Of a DNA stretch of 64,000 nt, positions 7,848-15,515 are shown piece by piece. The stretch comes from Methylobacterium sp. NMS14P. GTDB lineage: Bacteria > Pseudomonadota > Alphaproteobacteria > Rhizobiales > Beijerinckiaceae. The notes below the pieces were generated by a model, which saw only the letters and a list, made by a program, of their open reading frames with translations, did no database searches and was not told the DNA's origin. The DNA lies in contig NZ_CP087106.1 in assembly GCF_028583545.1 (NCBI RefSeq), forward strand, positions 4,026,501 through 4,090,500. Reading direction: 5' to 3'. The position numbers were made by a program, and so were the translations under genes. Every line of letters begins with the position of its first letter. Positions within the stretch are counted from its first letter, which is position 1.

Positions 7848-8645
7848 CTACGCGCCCGGCGCGGCGCGGTCGAGGAAGGCCCGCAGGTAGCTGCCGACCG
7901 CGTCGGCGCGCTCGACGGCCAGCAGATGCGCCGCGCGCGGCAGCACGACGAGCTCGGCCTGGGCGATGCCGCCGCAGATCTCCTCGGCCATGGCCGGGGG
8001 CGTCGAGGGATCGTCGCGACCGGCGATCACCAGGGTCGGCGCGGTGATGGCGGCCAGCGCCGGCCGGAGATCCATGCGCCCGATCGCCCCGCAGCAGACC
8101 GCGTAGCCGGCCGAGTCGCAGGCCAGGAAGCGCTTGCGGACCGCCCGGACCGCCCCGGGGTCGCGCTCCGCGAAGCCCGGGGTGAACCAGCGTCCCAGCG
8201 TCGCCTCGACCACGGCCGCCGTCCCCTGGGCGCGCACGGTCGCGGCGCGCTCATCCCAGCTCTGCTGGCTCGGCAGGAAGGCCGCCGTCGCCATCAGGGT
8301 TGCGCTGAGCGCTCGCCCGGGATCGGCGCTCGCCAGCGCCTGCACGGTCATGCCGCCGAGCGAGAGCCCGACCAGATGGGCCCGGCCGATGCCCAGGGCG
8401 TCCAGCAGGCCCGCGAGGTCCCCGGCCAGATCCGCGATCACCGCGGGCCGGTCGCGCGTGTCCGATCCGCCGTGGCCAAGGGTGTCGTAGCGCAGCGTCC
8501 GGTAACGTCCCGCGAGGGCGGGCATCAGCGCGTCCCACATCTCGAGGGTCGCCCCCAGCGAGTTCGAGAAGGCGACGACCGGGGCGTCCTCGGGACCCTC
8601 GAGGTGGTAGCGGAGGCCGAGTCCTCCGACGGTGATCTGCGGCAT
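7848..8645 (-). CDS. pcaD: Alpha/beta hydrolase, 3-oxoadipate enol-lactonase-like
   Basis: A 265-residue alpha/beta hydrolase. The nucleophile elbow GLSLGG (Ser) is near residue 95, the Asp candidate is in VIAGRDDPSTPP near residue 207, and the His is in LPRAAHLLAVE near residue 236. Early blocks VVAFSNSLGA and YDTLGHGGSD match PcaD, which hydrolyses 3-oxoadipate enol-lactone in the beta-ketoadipate pathway. No other pca genes are nearby, so the substrate could be a different ester or lactone. The start at 8645 has GGAGAGAG upstream; an in-frame start 23 codons earlier lacks one and adds a non-family extension. Confidence 0.75.
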   Translation of the reverse strand: MPQITVGGLGLRYHLEGPEDAPVVAFSNSLGATLEMWDALMPALAGRYRTLRYDTLGHGGSDTRDRPAVIADLAGDLAGLLDALGIGRAHLVGLSLGGMTVQALASADPGRALSATLMATAAFLPSQQSWDERAATVRAQGTAAVVEATLGRWFTPGFAERDPGAVRAVRKRFLACDSAGYAVCCGAIGRMDLRPALAAITAPTLVIAGRDDPSTPPAMAEEICGGIAQAELVVLPRAAHLLAVERADAVGSYLRAFLDRAAPGA

Positions 8646-8726
8646 GCGGCTCTCTCCGGTCCGGGCTCTCGAGGATGTCACGCCGTCGGGGGCGGACATG
8701 GCGGGCATCGCCACCCCCGACAGCAG

Positions 8727-9020
8727 TCAGGCGCGGCCCAGGGGAATCAGGCCCCAGCCACGCTCGTGGAGGTAGTACAGCACGGTCATGGTCACGGTCT
8801 CGGTCGAGGCGATCGAGCCGGCGACCAGTACGCTTCCGGTGAACAGATAGGACAGCAGCAGCGTGTCGAGGCTCCCGACGACGCGCCAGCTCACGGCCTT
8901 GGCGATCGAGCGGAGGCGGCTGTCCCCGGACGGGGGGTGCGCCCGTCCGGGCGGCCTCGGGCGCGCGGCCATCACGGGTCGGGACGTTGTCGGCGGGCAT
9001 ACGGGCTCCCGGCTGTCCAT
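8727..9020 (-). CDS. DUF2061 family small membrane protein
   Basis: Up to 97 residues. The core from about residue 34 (RLRSIAKAVSWRVVGSLDTL) to YYLHERGWGLIPLG is the DUF2061 signature: a Ser-Trp-Arg block, two membrane segments and a Tyr-Tyr-Leu-His-Glu-Arg element. The function of the family is unknown. The N-terminal 30 residues are Pro/Arg-rich and neither the start at 9020 nor an internal ATG at 8972 has a clear ribosome site, so the true start is uncertain. It lies upstream of the hydrolase gene on the same strand. Confidence 0.72.
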   Translation of the reverse strand: MDSREPVCPPTTSRPVMAARPRPPGRAHPPSGDSRLRSIAKAVSWRVVGSLDTLLLSYLFTGSVLVAGSIASTETVTMTVLYYLHERGWGLIPLGRA

Positions 9021-9206
9021 CCGAGATACGCGCGGCGGCGCTGTCCATCATGGGCCGCGCATCGGATGCCGACCCGCCGGATCGCCCGGCGCGCGGATGA
9101 CGATGCCGCGAGCGCCGCGATCCGGATGACCGTCTTCAACATGGGCTAATGCGCCGCCGGCCGGGACGCCCGACAAGAGCGGTGGCTAGGCCAGAGGAGA
9201 TCAGCG

Positions 9207-9476
9207 ATGCACGAGCCTGCGATGGGCGACGCCGCGACCCGCCCGGCGGAATTCTGGGACTCGGTCGGCGGTCTGGTGACCGCGAAGGTCGAGCCGGTGA
9301 TCGGCCGCGCCGACAAGCAGCGCGGCCCGGTGATTGCCTACCTGCGCGACCTGGAGGCCCTCGCGCGGCGCCAGTGCAGCAGCCGCGAGACGGTCCAGAT
9401 CATCGCCTCGGGCCGGCGGCTTCTCGGGGACCGCAGCGAGATCGGGCCGCCGGACGGGCCGTTCACCCGCGCCTGA
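9207..9476 (+). CDS. Small hypothetical protein
   Basis: An 89-residue soluble protein with an excellent ribosome site (AGAGGAGAT) before the ATG. No recognised domain. The middle, PVIAYLRDLEALARRQCSSR, is likely helical. No signal peptide or membrane segment is visible. It faces the membrane-protein gene at 9534. Confidence 0.6.
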   Translation: MHEPAMGDAATRPAEFWDSVGGLVTAKVEPVIGRADKQRGPVIAYLRDLEALARRQCSSRETVQIIASGRRLLGDRSEIGPPDGPFTRA

Positions 9477-9533
9477 GCCGGGCACCCGGCGCCGCCGCGC
9501 GCGATTGCGCGGCGGACGCGGCCGGGCTGCCCA

Positions 9534-9917
9534 TCAGGGCCGCCCGCGGCCAGGCGGCCGAAGGGGCGCCGCGCGCGCCATCCGCGACCGGATCAGGTAG
9601 ATCGCCGCCGCAACCGCCCAGGCTGCGCAGGTCGGCGCCACCCATTGCTGCAGGTTCGGCAGCGACCAGCCGTACAGGAACTCGGCGCCGAGATGCGCCT
9701 GCACGGCGTCCCACCCGGCATGCTTGATGTCGTGTTCCCGCTGCCCGGCCTCGCGACCGTAGTAGTAGGTCGAGACCACGAGCGCCGCGATGCCTTCCGG
9801 CCGGGGGCTGCGCAGCAGGATCAGCGCGGCCGCGACCCCGGCGGTCTCGGGGATCGCCGTCAGCGCGTGGCTCATCGCCGGGTTCGCGACCATGAAGGCG
9901 ACGAGCGTTCCGAGCAT
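9534..9917 (-). CDS. Small membrane protein, unknown
   Basis: A 127-residue protein with about three hydrophobic segments: the N-terminal LVAFMVANPAMSHALTAI, then VAAALILLRS and a C-terminal APTCAAWAVAAAIYLI. Between them lies a conserved-looking polar block with YYYGREAGQREHDIKH. I recognise no family. It is the only supported gene between 9477 and 10067. Downstream of its start (plus-strand side, 9960-10000) is a short GCGCCGAGATCC duplication. Confidence 0.6.
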   Translation of the reverse strand: MLGTLVAFMVANPAMSHALTAIPETAGVAAALILLRSPRPEGIAALVVSTYYYGREAGQREHDIKHAGWDAVQAHLGAEFLYGWSLPNLQQWVAPTCAAWAVAAAIYLIRSRMARAAPLRPPGRGRP

Positions 9918-10067
9918 GGGCGGCGCTTACACCAATCCCGACGCGCCGTCTGCGACGGCCCGGATCCGCGCCGAGATCCGCGCCGAGATCCGCGACCGCG
10001 TTCGCGTCTGCATCCGCGGCCGCCGCCGCGCGGTTGACGGAGCGGGACCGGAGCATCGGAGCCGCGC

Positions 10068-10496
10068 ATGACCGACACCCACGAACTCGGCCGCTTCGTC
10101 ACCGCGCAGGAGGGCGTCTACGCGCAAGCCCTGGCGGAATTGCAGGCCGGGGACAAGCGCAGCCACTGGATGTGGTTCGTCTTCCCGCAGATCGCCGGGC
10201 TCGGCGCGAGCCCGATGGCGCAGCGTTACGCCATCGGGTCCCTCGCGGAGGCCGAGGCCTACGCGGCGCACCCGGTGCTCGGCGCGCGCCTGCGCGCCTG
10301 CACGGCGGCCGTCAACGCCGTCGCCGGCCGCTCGGCCCGCGCGATCTTCGGCGCGCCCGACGATCTGAAGTTCCGCTCCAGCATGACGCTGTTCGCCCGC
10401 GCCGTGCCGGGGGAGCCGCTCTTCGCCGACGCGCTGGCGCGCTACTTCGACGGCGTCCCCGATCCGCGGACGCTGGAGAAGCTGGGGGCCGGCTAG
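10068..10496 (+). CDS. DUF1810 family protein
   Basis: A 142-residue protein matching the DUF1810 (COG5579) family: an early LGRFVTAQEGVYAQALAEL helix, the signature SHWMWFVFPQIAGLG near residues 34-48, and DLKFRSSMTLFARA near residue 105. It is about the usual family length. Small and cytoplasmic, with no established function. It stands alone, followed by a palindromic repeat element. Confidence 0.85.
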   Translation: MTDTHELGRFVTAQEGVYAQALAELQAGDKRSHWMWFVFPQIAGLGASPMAQRYAIGSLAEAEAYAAHPVLGARLRACTAAVNAVAGRSARAIFGAPDDLKFRSSMTLFARAVPGEPLFADALARYFDGVPDPRTLEKLGAG

Positions 10497-10576
10497 CGCA
10501 GTTCCCGATCGCGTTGCGACGGCTTGGAGGGACGATGCCTTCGGCCGAGGCCGCGCCGTTCCTTCGCTCCCACGCC

Positions 10577-10671
10577 CCCTCTCCCGTGCGGGAGAGGGTT
10601 GGGGTGAGGGATGCGATCTCTCCGGACGGACCTGATGCCTCGCCCCTGTCCCTCTCCCGCGCGGGAGAGGG
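10577..10671. repeat. Palindromic repeat element, copy A
   Basis: Two GC-rich hairpins, CCCTCTCCCG-TG-CGGGAGAGGG (10577-10598) and CCCTCTCCCG-CG-CGGGAGAGGG (10650-10671), bracket about 50 bases. TTGGGGTGAGGG follows the first. The same paired-hairpin design recurs at 38580-38717 and 43766-43903, so it is a dispersed REP/BIME-like element between genes. Confidence 0.85.
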
Positions 10672-10743
10672 GACTCGCGCCCCGTGCGGCGCGGGCTCGG
10701 CGATCGCGGCCGTCCCGATCCGGTCGGGAACGGCCCTGGGGCC

Positions 10744-13212
10744 TCACCGGCCCCACAGCCCGACCCGCTCGGCGCGGGCCTGCTCCTCGGCGCCCAGGAG
10801 GTCCGGCGGCGCGTCCTCCGAGGCCCGCGCGCCGCCCGCCGCCAGGATCAGCCCGGCGAGGTCGTCGCCCTCGATGCGGCAGCGGGCCGTGGTCCCGTCG
10901 GACAGGCCGGTGCAGACCACCTCGCGGCGGCGCAGGTAGCTGGCGAGCTGGCGGGCGAGGTGGCCGCGCTCGCCGACCACGCCGAGGAGGCGCACGACCC
11001 GCCCGCGCAGGTTGAGGGTGCCGGTATCGATCACCTCCGGCACGCCGCGGACCTCGCCGGCCGCGGCCGGCTCGGCCGCCGGGGCGGGTGCCGCCGCCCG
11101 GGCCGGCTCGGCCCGCTCCGCCGAGGGGCGGGCCTTGCCCTTCGCGAGCTTCTCGGCGGCCCGCTGGACGAAGTCGTGGAAGATCCCGGCCGGCATCTCG
11201 CCGCCGAACATGCGGTTCATCGGGCTGTCGTCGTCGTTGCCGACCCAGATCCCGACCACGAGGTCGGGGGTCATGCCGACGAACCACGCGTCGCGGAAAT
11301 CCTGGCTCGTGCCGGTCTTGCCGCCGATGATCTGGCCGGGCACCCGCGCGGCGCGGCCGGTGCCGGATTCCACCACCGCCTGCAGCGAGTCGAGCATCAT
11401 GGTGCGCGGCTCCTGCGCCAGCATCGGGCCCGGGGCCGCGTCGGCGCGGACGTAGAGCGGCTGCGGCGCGGCCCCGCGGATCGCCTGGATGCCGTAGGAC
11501 TGGAGCGGGGTGCGCCCGGACAGGACCGAGCCGTAGGCGCGGGTCATCTCCAGGAGGCTCACGGCGCCGGAGCCGAGGACGAGGCTCGGCACGTTGGGCA
11601 GGTCCGACTGGATCCCGAGCTTGCGGGCGGTGGCGATCACCGCCGGGATGCCGACATCCTGCCCGAGCTGGGCCGCCACGGTGTTGATCGAGAGCGCGAA
11701 GGCGGTCCGCAGGGGCACGGGGCCCCTGTAGCGGCCGTCGTCGTTCTCGGGCTGCCAGTCGCCGATCTGGACCGGGCGGTCGACCATCACGGATTCCGGC
11801 GAGTAGCCCTTCTCGTAGGCTGTCAGGTAGGCGAGGAGCTTGAACAAGGAGCCGGGCTGGCGCTTGGCCTGGACGGCGCGGTTGAACTGGCTGTCCTCAT
11901 AGTCGCGGCCGCCGACCATGGCGAGGATCGCGCCCTCCTTCGACAGCACCACCATGGCGGCCTGGCCGACCTTGCGGCGGGCGCCGTCCTTGTCGAGGCG
12001 GCGGGCCACGACGCCCTCGGCGAGGCTCTGCAGGTCGAGGTTGAGGGTCGAGCGCACCGTCATGTCGCCGTCGGTGCCGGCGAGGCGCTTCACGTCGCCC
12101 GCGATCATGTCGAGGAAGTAGTTGGTGCCGGGCGGCGCCTCGGGCGGCGACTTCAGGGTTACGCTCTGCTTGCGCGCGGCGTCGGCCTCTGCCTGCGTGA
12201 TCGCGCCGGTCTCGACCATGGCCTGGAGCACCACGTCGGCGCGCTCCTTGGCGCCGCCGAGGTTGCGGGTCGGGGCGAGCTGCGAGGGCGCCCGCACCAG
12301 CCCGGCCAGCATGGCCGATTCCGGCAGGTTCAGGGCCTTGGCGGGCTTGCCGAAATAGCGCCGCGCCGCCGCGTCCGCCCCGTAGGCGCCGGCGCCGAAA
12401 TAGGCGGAGTCGAGGTAGCCGAGCAGGATCGCGTCCTTGCTCATCGTCGACTCGACCCGCAGGGCCAGGAAGGCTTCCTGCACCTTCCGCCAGAGCGTCT
12501 TCTCCTGGTTGAGGGAGGTCAGGCGGACGTATTGCTGGGTGATGGTCGAGCCGCCCTCGCGCACGCCGCCGCCGCGGACATTGCGCCACGCCGCCCGGGC
12601 GAGGCCGCGCAGGTCGATGCCCCAGTGGCTGTAGAAGCGGCGGTCCTCGATCGCCACGATCGCCTGGGCGAGGTGCGGCGGCAGGTCGGCCGCGGTGAGC
12701 TTCTGGCCGCGGAAGCTGCCGCGGGTGGCGAAGACCCGGCCGTCGTCGGCCTCGACGGTGATCGCCCGCTGGCCGGTCTCGACCACGGCGCCGCCCAGCG
12801 GCGGCAGGCTCACGAAGGCCGCGAACAGGTAGATCGCCAGCGCCAGGGCCGGCAGCAGGACCACCGCGGCGGCGGCCATCAGGGCCGGGTGCCGGCGGCC
12901 GAGGACCGGGTGCGCGCGCCGGCCCAGGACGCGCGCGTCCGTCTCGGCGACGGCGGGCGGGAGATCCGCCGGGGCCGGTCGCGCCCGTGCCCGCGCCGCG
13001 CGCTCCGCCGCGCGCGCCGACAGGGCCCGGCCGGTCCGCGCGAGGCCGAGCCCGGCCGCGGCGAGGAGGGTCCGGAGATGGCGCGCGAGGTCGCGCGCGG
13101 CGCGGCCGGCCTCGCGGGCGGCGAGCCGCGGGTCCGGGGCGTCGGCGGCGGGGTCCGGCTTCGGCGGTTTCGGCCCGTCGGCCGGGGCGCGTTCCGGCGC
13201 GTCGGGCGTCAT
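10744..13212 (-). CDS. Class A penicillin-binding protein (PBP1A type) with nuclease-like C-terminal domain
   Basis: Bifunctional peptidoglycan synthase, 822 residues. A long Ala/Arg-rich cytoplasmic N-terminus (about 115 residues) precedes one membrane segment (AAVVLLPALALAIYLFAAF). The glycosyltransferase GT51 domain shows AIEDRRFYSHWGID near residue 190 and GGSTITQQ near residue 220. The transpeptidase shows the active-site SLFK (in RQPGSLFKL), SIN, and KTGT (in GGKTGTSQDF). After an Ala-rich linker the last 100 residues, from GTLNLRGRVVRLLGV to AEEQARAERVGLWG, resemble a staphylococcal-nuclease fold, probably without catalytic residues. Start ATG at 13212. It is transcribed alone, toward a palindromic repeat. 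Confidence 0.9.
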   Translation of the reverse strand: MTPDAPERAPADGPKPPKPDPAADAPDPRLAAREAGRAARDLARHLRTLLAAAGLGLARTGRALSARAAERAARARARPAPADLPPAVAETDARVLGRRAHPVLGRRHPALMAAAAVVLLPALALAIYLFAAFVSLPPLGGAVVETGQRAITVEADDGRVFATRGSFRGQKLTAADLPPHLAQAIVAIEDRRFYSHWGIDLRGLARAAWRNVRGGGVREGGSTITQQYVRLTSLNQEKTLWRKVQEAFLALRVESTMSKDAILLGYLDSAYFGAGAYGADAAARRYFGKPAKALNLPESAMLAGLVRAPSQLAPTRNLGGAKERADVVLQAMVETGAITQAEADAARKQSVTLKSPPEAPPGTNYFLDMIAGDVKRLAGTDGDMTVRSTLNLDLQSLAEGVVARRLDKDGARRKVGQAAMVVLSKEGAILAMVGGRDYEDSQFNRAVQAKRQPGSLFKLLAYLTAYEKGYSPESVMVDRPVQIGDWQPENDDGRYRGPVPLRTAFALSINTVAAQLGQDVGIPAVIATARKLGIQSDLPNVPSLVLGSGAVSLLEMTRAYGSVLSGRTPLQSYGIQAIRGAAPQPLYVRADAAPGPMLAQEPRTMMLDSLQAVVESGTGRAARVPGQIIGGKTGTSQDFRDAWFVGMTPDLVVGIWVGNDDDSPMNRMFGGEMPAGIFHDFVQRAAEKLAKGKARPSAERAEPARAAAPAPAAEPAAAGEVRGVPEVIDTGTLNLRGRVVRLLGVVGERGHLARQLASYLRRREVVCTGLSDGTTARCRIEGDDLAGLILAAGGARASEDAPPDLLGAEEQARAERVGLWGR

Positions 13213-13373
13213 CGTGGTGCGTGTTCCGGGACCGGCCGATCCGGCCGACCGAGCCTTCTAAGCCGCATCCGTCCCGGTGTCGCGCCGGTGCGGGGTCGCG
13301 GGACGGGCGGCGCGTCGATCGCGCCGCGACCGTGTGGATCGGGTCACGGCGCCCGATCCGGTCCCGGGCCGGC

Positions 13374-14036
13374 TCACCGGCCGAGCGGCGCTCCCGGACC
13401 GGCGGCCCCGTGCTGGGCGCGCAGCTTGAAGGCCAGGATCAGCAGGAGGATGCCGAAAGCGAAGGTGTAGGAGCCGATCCACCACGTCAGCACCAGGGCC
13501 GACATGCCCGGGTTGATGAGCAGCGCGAGGCCGAACAGGATCGACACGACCCCGCCGAGGACGAGCCACCAGCGCCCGTAATGGAGGTGCAGGCGGAAGG
13601 CGGCGGCGATCATCAGGCCGCCGGTGACCAGCGCCCACGCGGCGAGCAGCAGCACGAACGCCCAGACGGCGGCGGCCGGCACCAGCACCGCGGCGACGCC
13701 CACGACGATGTCGACGAGCCCCTCGAGCAGCAGGAAGCCCCAGCGCTCGTGGCGCTGCGCGGCCCGGACCGCGCCGACGACGGCGACGACGCCGTCGACG
13801 AGCATGTAGGCGGCGAAGAACAGGACCAGCGAGAGCACGAAGGCGCCCGGCGCGATGAACGCGATCGCCCCGAACAGGATCGCGACGACGCCGCGCAGGG
13901 CGACGAGCCACCAGTTCCGTGCCAGCGCCGCGCTCATGGCGTCGAGGCGGGCCGCGCCGACGAGCGGGATGCCGGAGGGGGTGGTCGCCGGACCGGATCC
14001 GGGGCGGTTCGGCGTCGGGGATGGACTGCTGGTCAT
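13374..14036 (-). CDS. HdeD family membrane protein
   Basis: A 220-residue inner-membrane protein with about six transmembrane helices, in the HdeD/DUF308 family (acid-resistance membrane protein in enterics). The helices include WWLVALRGVVAILFGAIAF and WWLVLGGVVSILFGLALL, an internal repeat typical of DUF308 proteins. The first 40 residues are Ser/Pro/Gly-rich. The ATG at 14036 follows AGGAG; longer in-frame extensions upstream lack a ribosome site and are arginine-rich. Its role in acid resistance is inferred from the family name and is not shown here. Confidence 0.85.
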   Translation of the reverse strand: MTSSPSPTPNRPGSGPATTPSGIPLVGAARLDAMSAALARNWWLVALRGVVAILFGAIAFIAPGAFVLSLVLFFAAYMLVDGVVAVVGAVRAAQRHERWGFLLLEGLVDIVVGVAAVLVPAAAVWAFVLLLAAWALVTGGLMIAAAFRLHLHYGRWWLVLGGVVSILFGLALLINPGMSALVLTWWIGSYTFAFGILLLILAFKLRAQHGAAGPGAPLGR

Positions 14037-14231
14037 GGCGAACTCCTGGGCCTTGAGGCCGGGAACGGCAAAGGTTCCGGGCGCAGAACGCCGCAGTGCG
14101 GCATGCGTTCCTAGGCGGGCAGATCTGCGCGTGGAACCTTGGGCCTGCGGCCGGCTTGTGCTGCCTGAGGCGGGCGATGCGACAAGCCCGGTCACCCCCC
14201 GGGTGGCCGGCCCATCGGGCGACGACTTCCC

Positions 14232-15515
14232 ATGTTTGACGATCAGCGGCACCTCTCCGAGGACGAGGCGCGCCCGCGGCCGGCCGACGGCCGGGCCGTC
14301 GCACGCGAGCGCGACGTGCTCGATCTCGGCCGCGCCGCGCCGGCCGCGGCCGGCGGGACCGGTCGCGAGACCGCGCGCGAGCCCGGCGCGGAGCAGGCCG
14401 ACGACGACGCGCCCGAGGCGCAGGACGGGCACGCCGACGACGACGCGGCGGAGTCCGACGACGACGGCGGGGACGACGCGCGGCGCCCCAACGTCCTGCG
14501 CCGCCACCCGCTCGCGTTCCTGCTCGGCGCGCTCGCGGTCGTCGCGCTCTGCGTCGGGGTGTTCTTCTACTGGCTGCTGTACATGCACCCGTACGAGAGC
14601 ACCGACGACGCCTTCGTCGACGCGCGCAGCATCTCGATCCAGCCGAAGGTCGGCGGCTACCTGGTGGACGTGCCGGTCACCGACAACCAGCACGTCGAGG
14701 CCGGGCAGATCCTGTTCCAGGTCTTCCAGCGCGACTACGACATCGCCCTCGATCAGGCGAAGGCGCAGGTCGCCGCCGACGAGGCCGGCATCAAGAACAT
14801 CGACGCGCAGATCCAGGCGCAGTACGCCAACATCGACGTCTCCAAGGCGCAGGTCGCCACCGCCGAGGCGGCGCTGAAGTTCGCCCAGGAGGACGCGGCC
14901 CGCTACAAGGACCTCGCCGAGCGCGGCTCCGGCTCGGTCCAGCAGTCGCAGTCGGCGACCTCGACGCTGCAGCAGCGGCAGGCGGCCGTGCAGAGCGCCA
15001 ACGCCAGCGTGGTCGCCGCGCAGAAGCAGGTCGGCTCGCTCCAGGCCCAGAAGGCCTCGACCCAGGCGCAGCTCGGCCGCGACCGGGCGCAGGTCGAGCA
15101 GGCCGAGCTGAACCTCGGCTACACGACGGTCCGCGCCGTCCAGGGCGGCCGCGTCGTGCGGCTCACCGGCGGCGTCGGCCAGCTCGCCCAGGCCGGCCAG
15201 ACCCTGGCGATGTTCGTGCCCGACGACATCTGGGTGACGGCGAACTTCAAGGAGACGCAGATCACCGACATGCGGCCGGGCCAGCCGGTCGCCATCGAGA
15301 TCGACGCGTATCCCGGCCGCAAGATCCAGGGCACGGTCGCCTCGGTGCAGCCGGGCTCGGGCACCGCCTTCAGCCTGCTGCCGGCGCAGAACGCCACCGG
15401 CAACTACGTGAAGGTGACCCAGCGCATCCCGGTCAAGATCGTGGTCAAGTCCTGGCCGACGGACGTGTCGATCGGCCCGGGCATGTCGATCGTCCCGACC
15501 GTCACGGTGCGGTGA
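14232..15515 (+). CDS. emrA: EmrA/HlyD-type membrane fusion protein
   Basis: Periplasmic adaptor of a drug-efflux complex, 427 residues. A very acidic low-complexity N-terminus (residues 1-92, with many Asp and Glu) precedes one membrane segment, HPLAFLLGALAVVALCVGVF. Then come the barrel-sandwich/lipoyl half (STDDAFVDARSISIQPKVGG), a long coiled-coil hairpin rich in Gln, Ala and Lys (residues about 170-295), the second lipoyl half (LNLGYTTVRAVQGGRVV), and a beta-barrel ending in SIGPGMSIVPTVTVR. It overlaps the transporter gene by 4 bases, so the two are translated together. The acidic N-terminal tail is unusual for EmrA. Confidence 0.88.
   Translation: MFDDQRHLSEDEARPRPADGRAVARERDVLDLGRAAPAAAGGTGRETAREPGAEQADDDAPEAQDGHADDDAAESDDDGGDDARRPNVLRRHPLAFLLGALAVVALCVGVFFYWLLYMHPYESTDDAFVDARSISIQPKVGGYLVDVPVTDNQHVEAGQILFQVFQRDYDIALDQAKAQVAADEAGIKNIDAQIQAQYANIDVSKAQVATAEAALKFAQEDAARYKDLAERGSGSVQQSQSATSTLQQRQAAVQSANASVVAAQKQVGSLQAQKASTQAQLGRDRAQVEQAELNLGYTTVRAVQGGRVVRLTGGVGQLAQAGQTLAMFVPDDIWVTANFKETQITDMRPGQPVAIEIDAYPGRKIQGTVASVQPGSGTAFSLLPAQNATGNYVKVTQRIPVKIVVKSWPTDVSIGPGMSIVPTVTVR

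Noticed and set aside
7848..8645. beta-Ketoadipate operon
   Set aside because: Only a PcaD-like gene is present; no pcaB, pcaC, pcaG or pcaH nearby.
9051..9206. Possible gene before 9207
   Set aside because: Only arginine-rich frames without ribosome sites.
9960..10040. GCGCCGAGATCC duplication as a possible repeat family
   Set aside because: Only two short copies and a decayed tail; no further copies in the window.
10561..10680. CRISPR array
   Set aside because: Two hairpins with unequal spacing and inverted flanks, not regular direct repeats.
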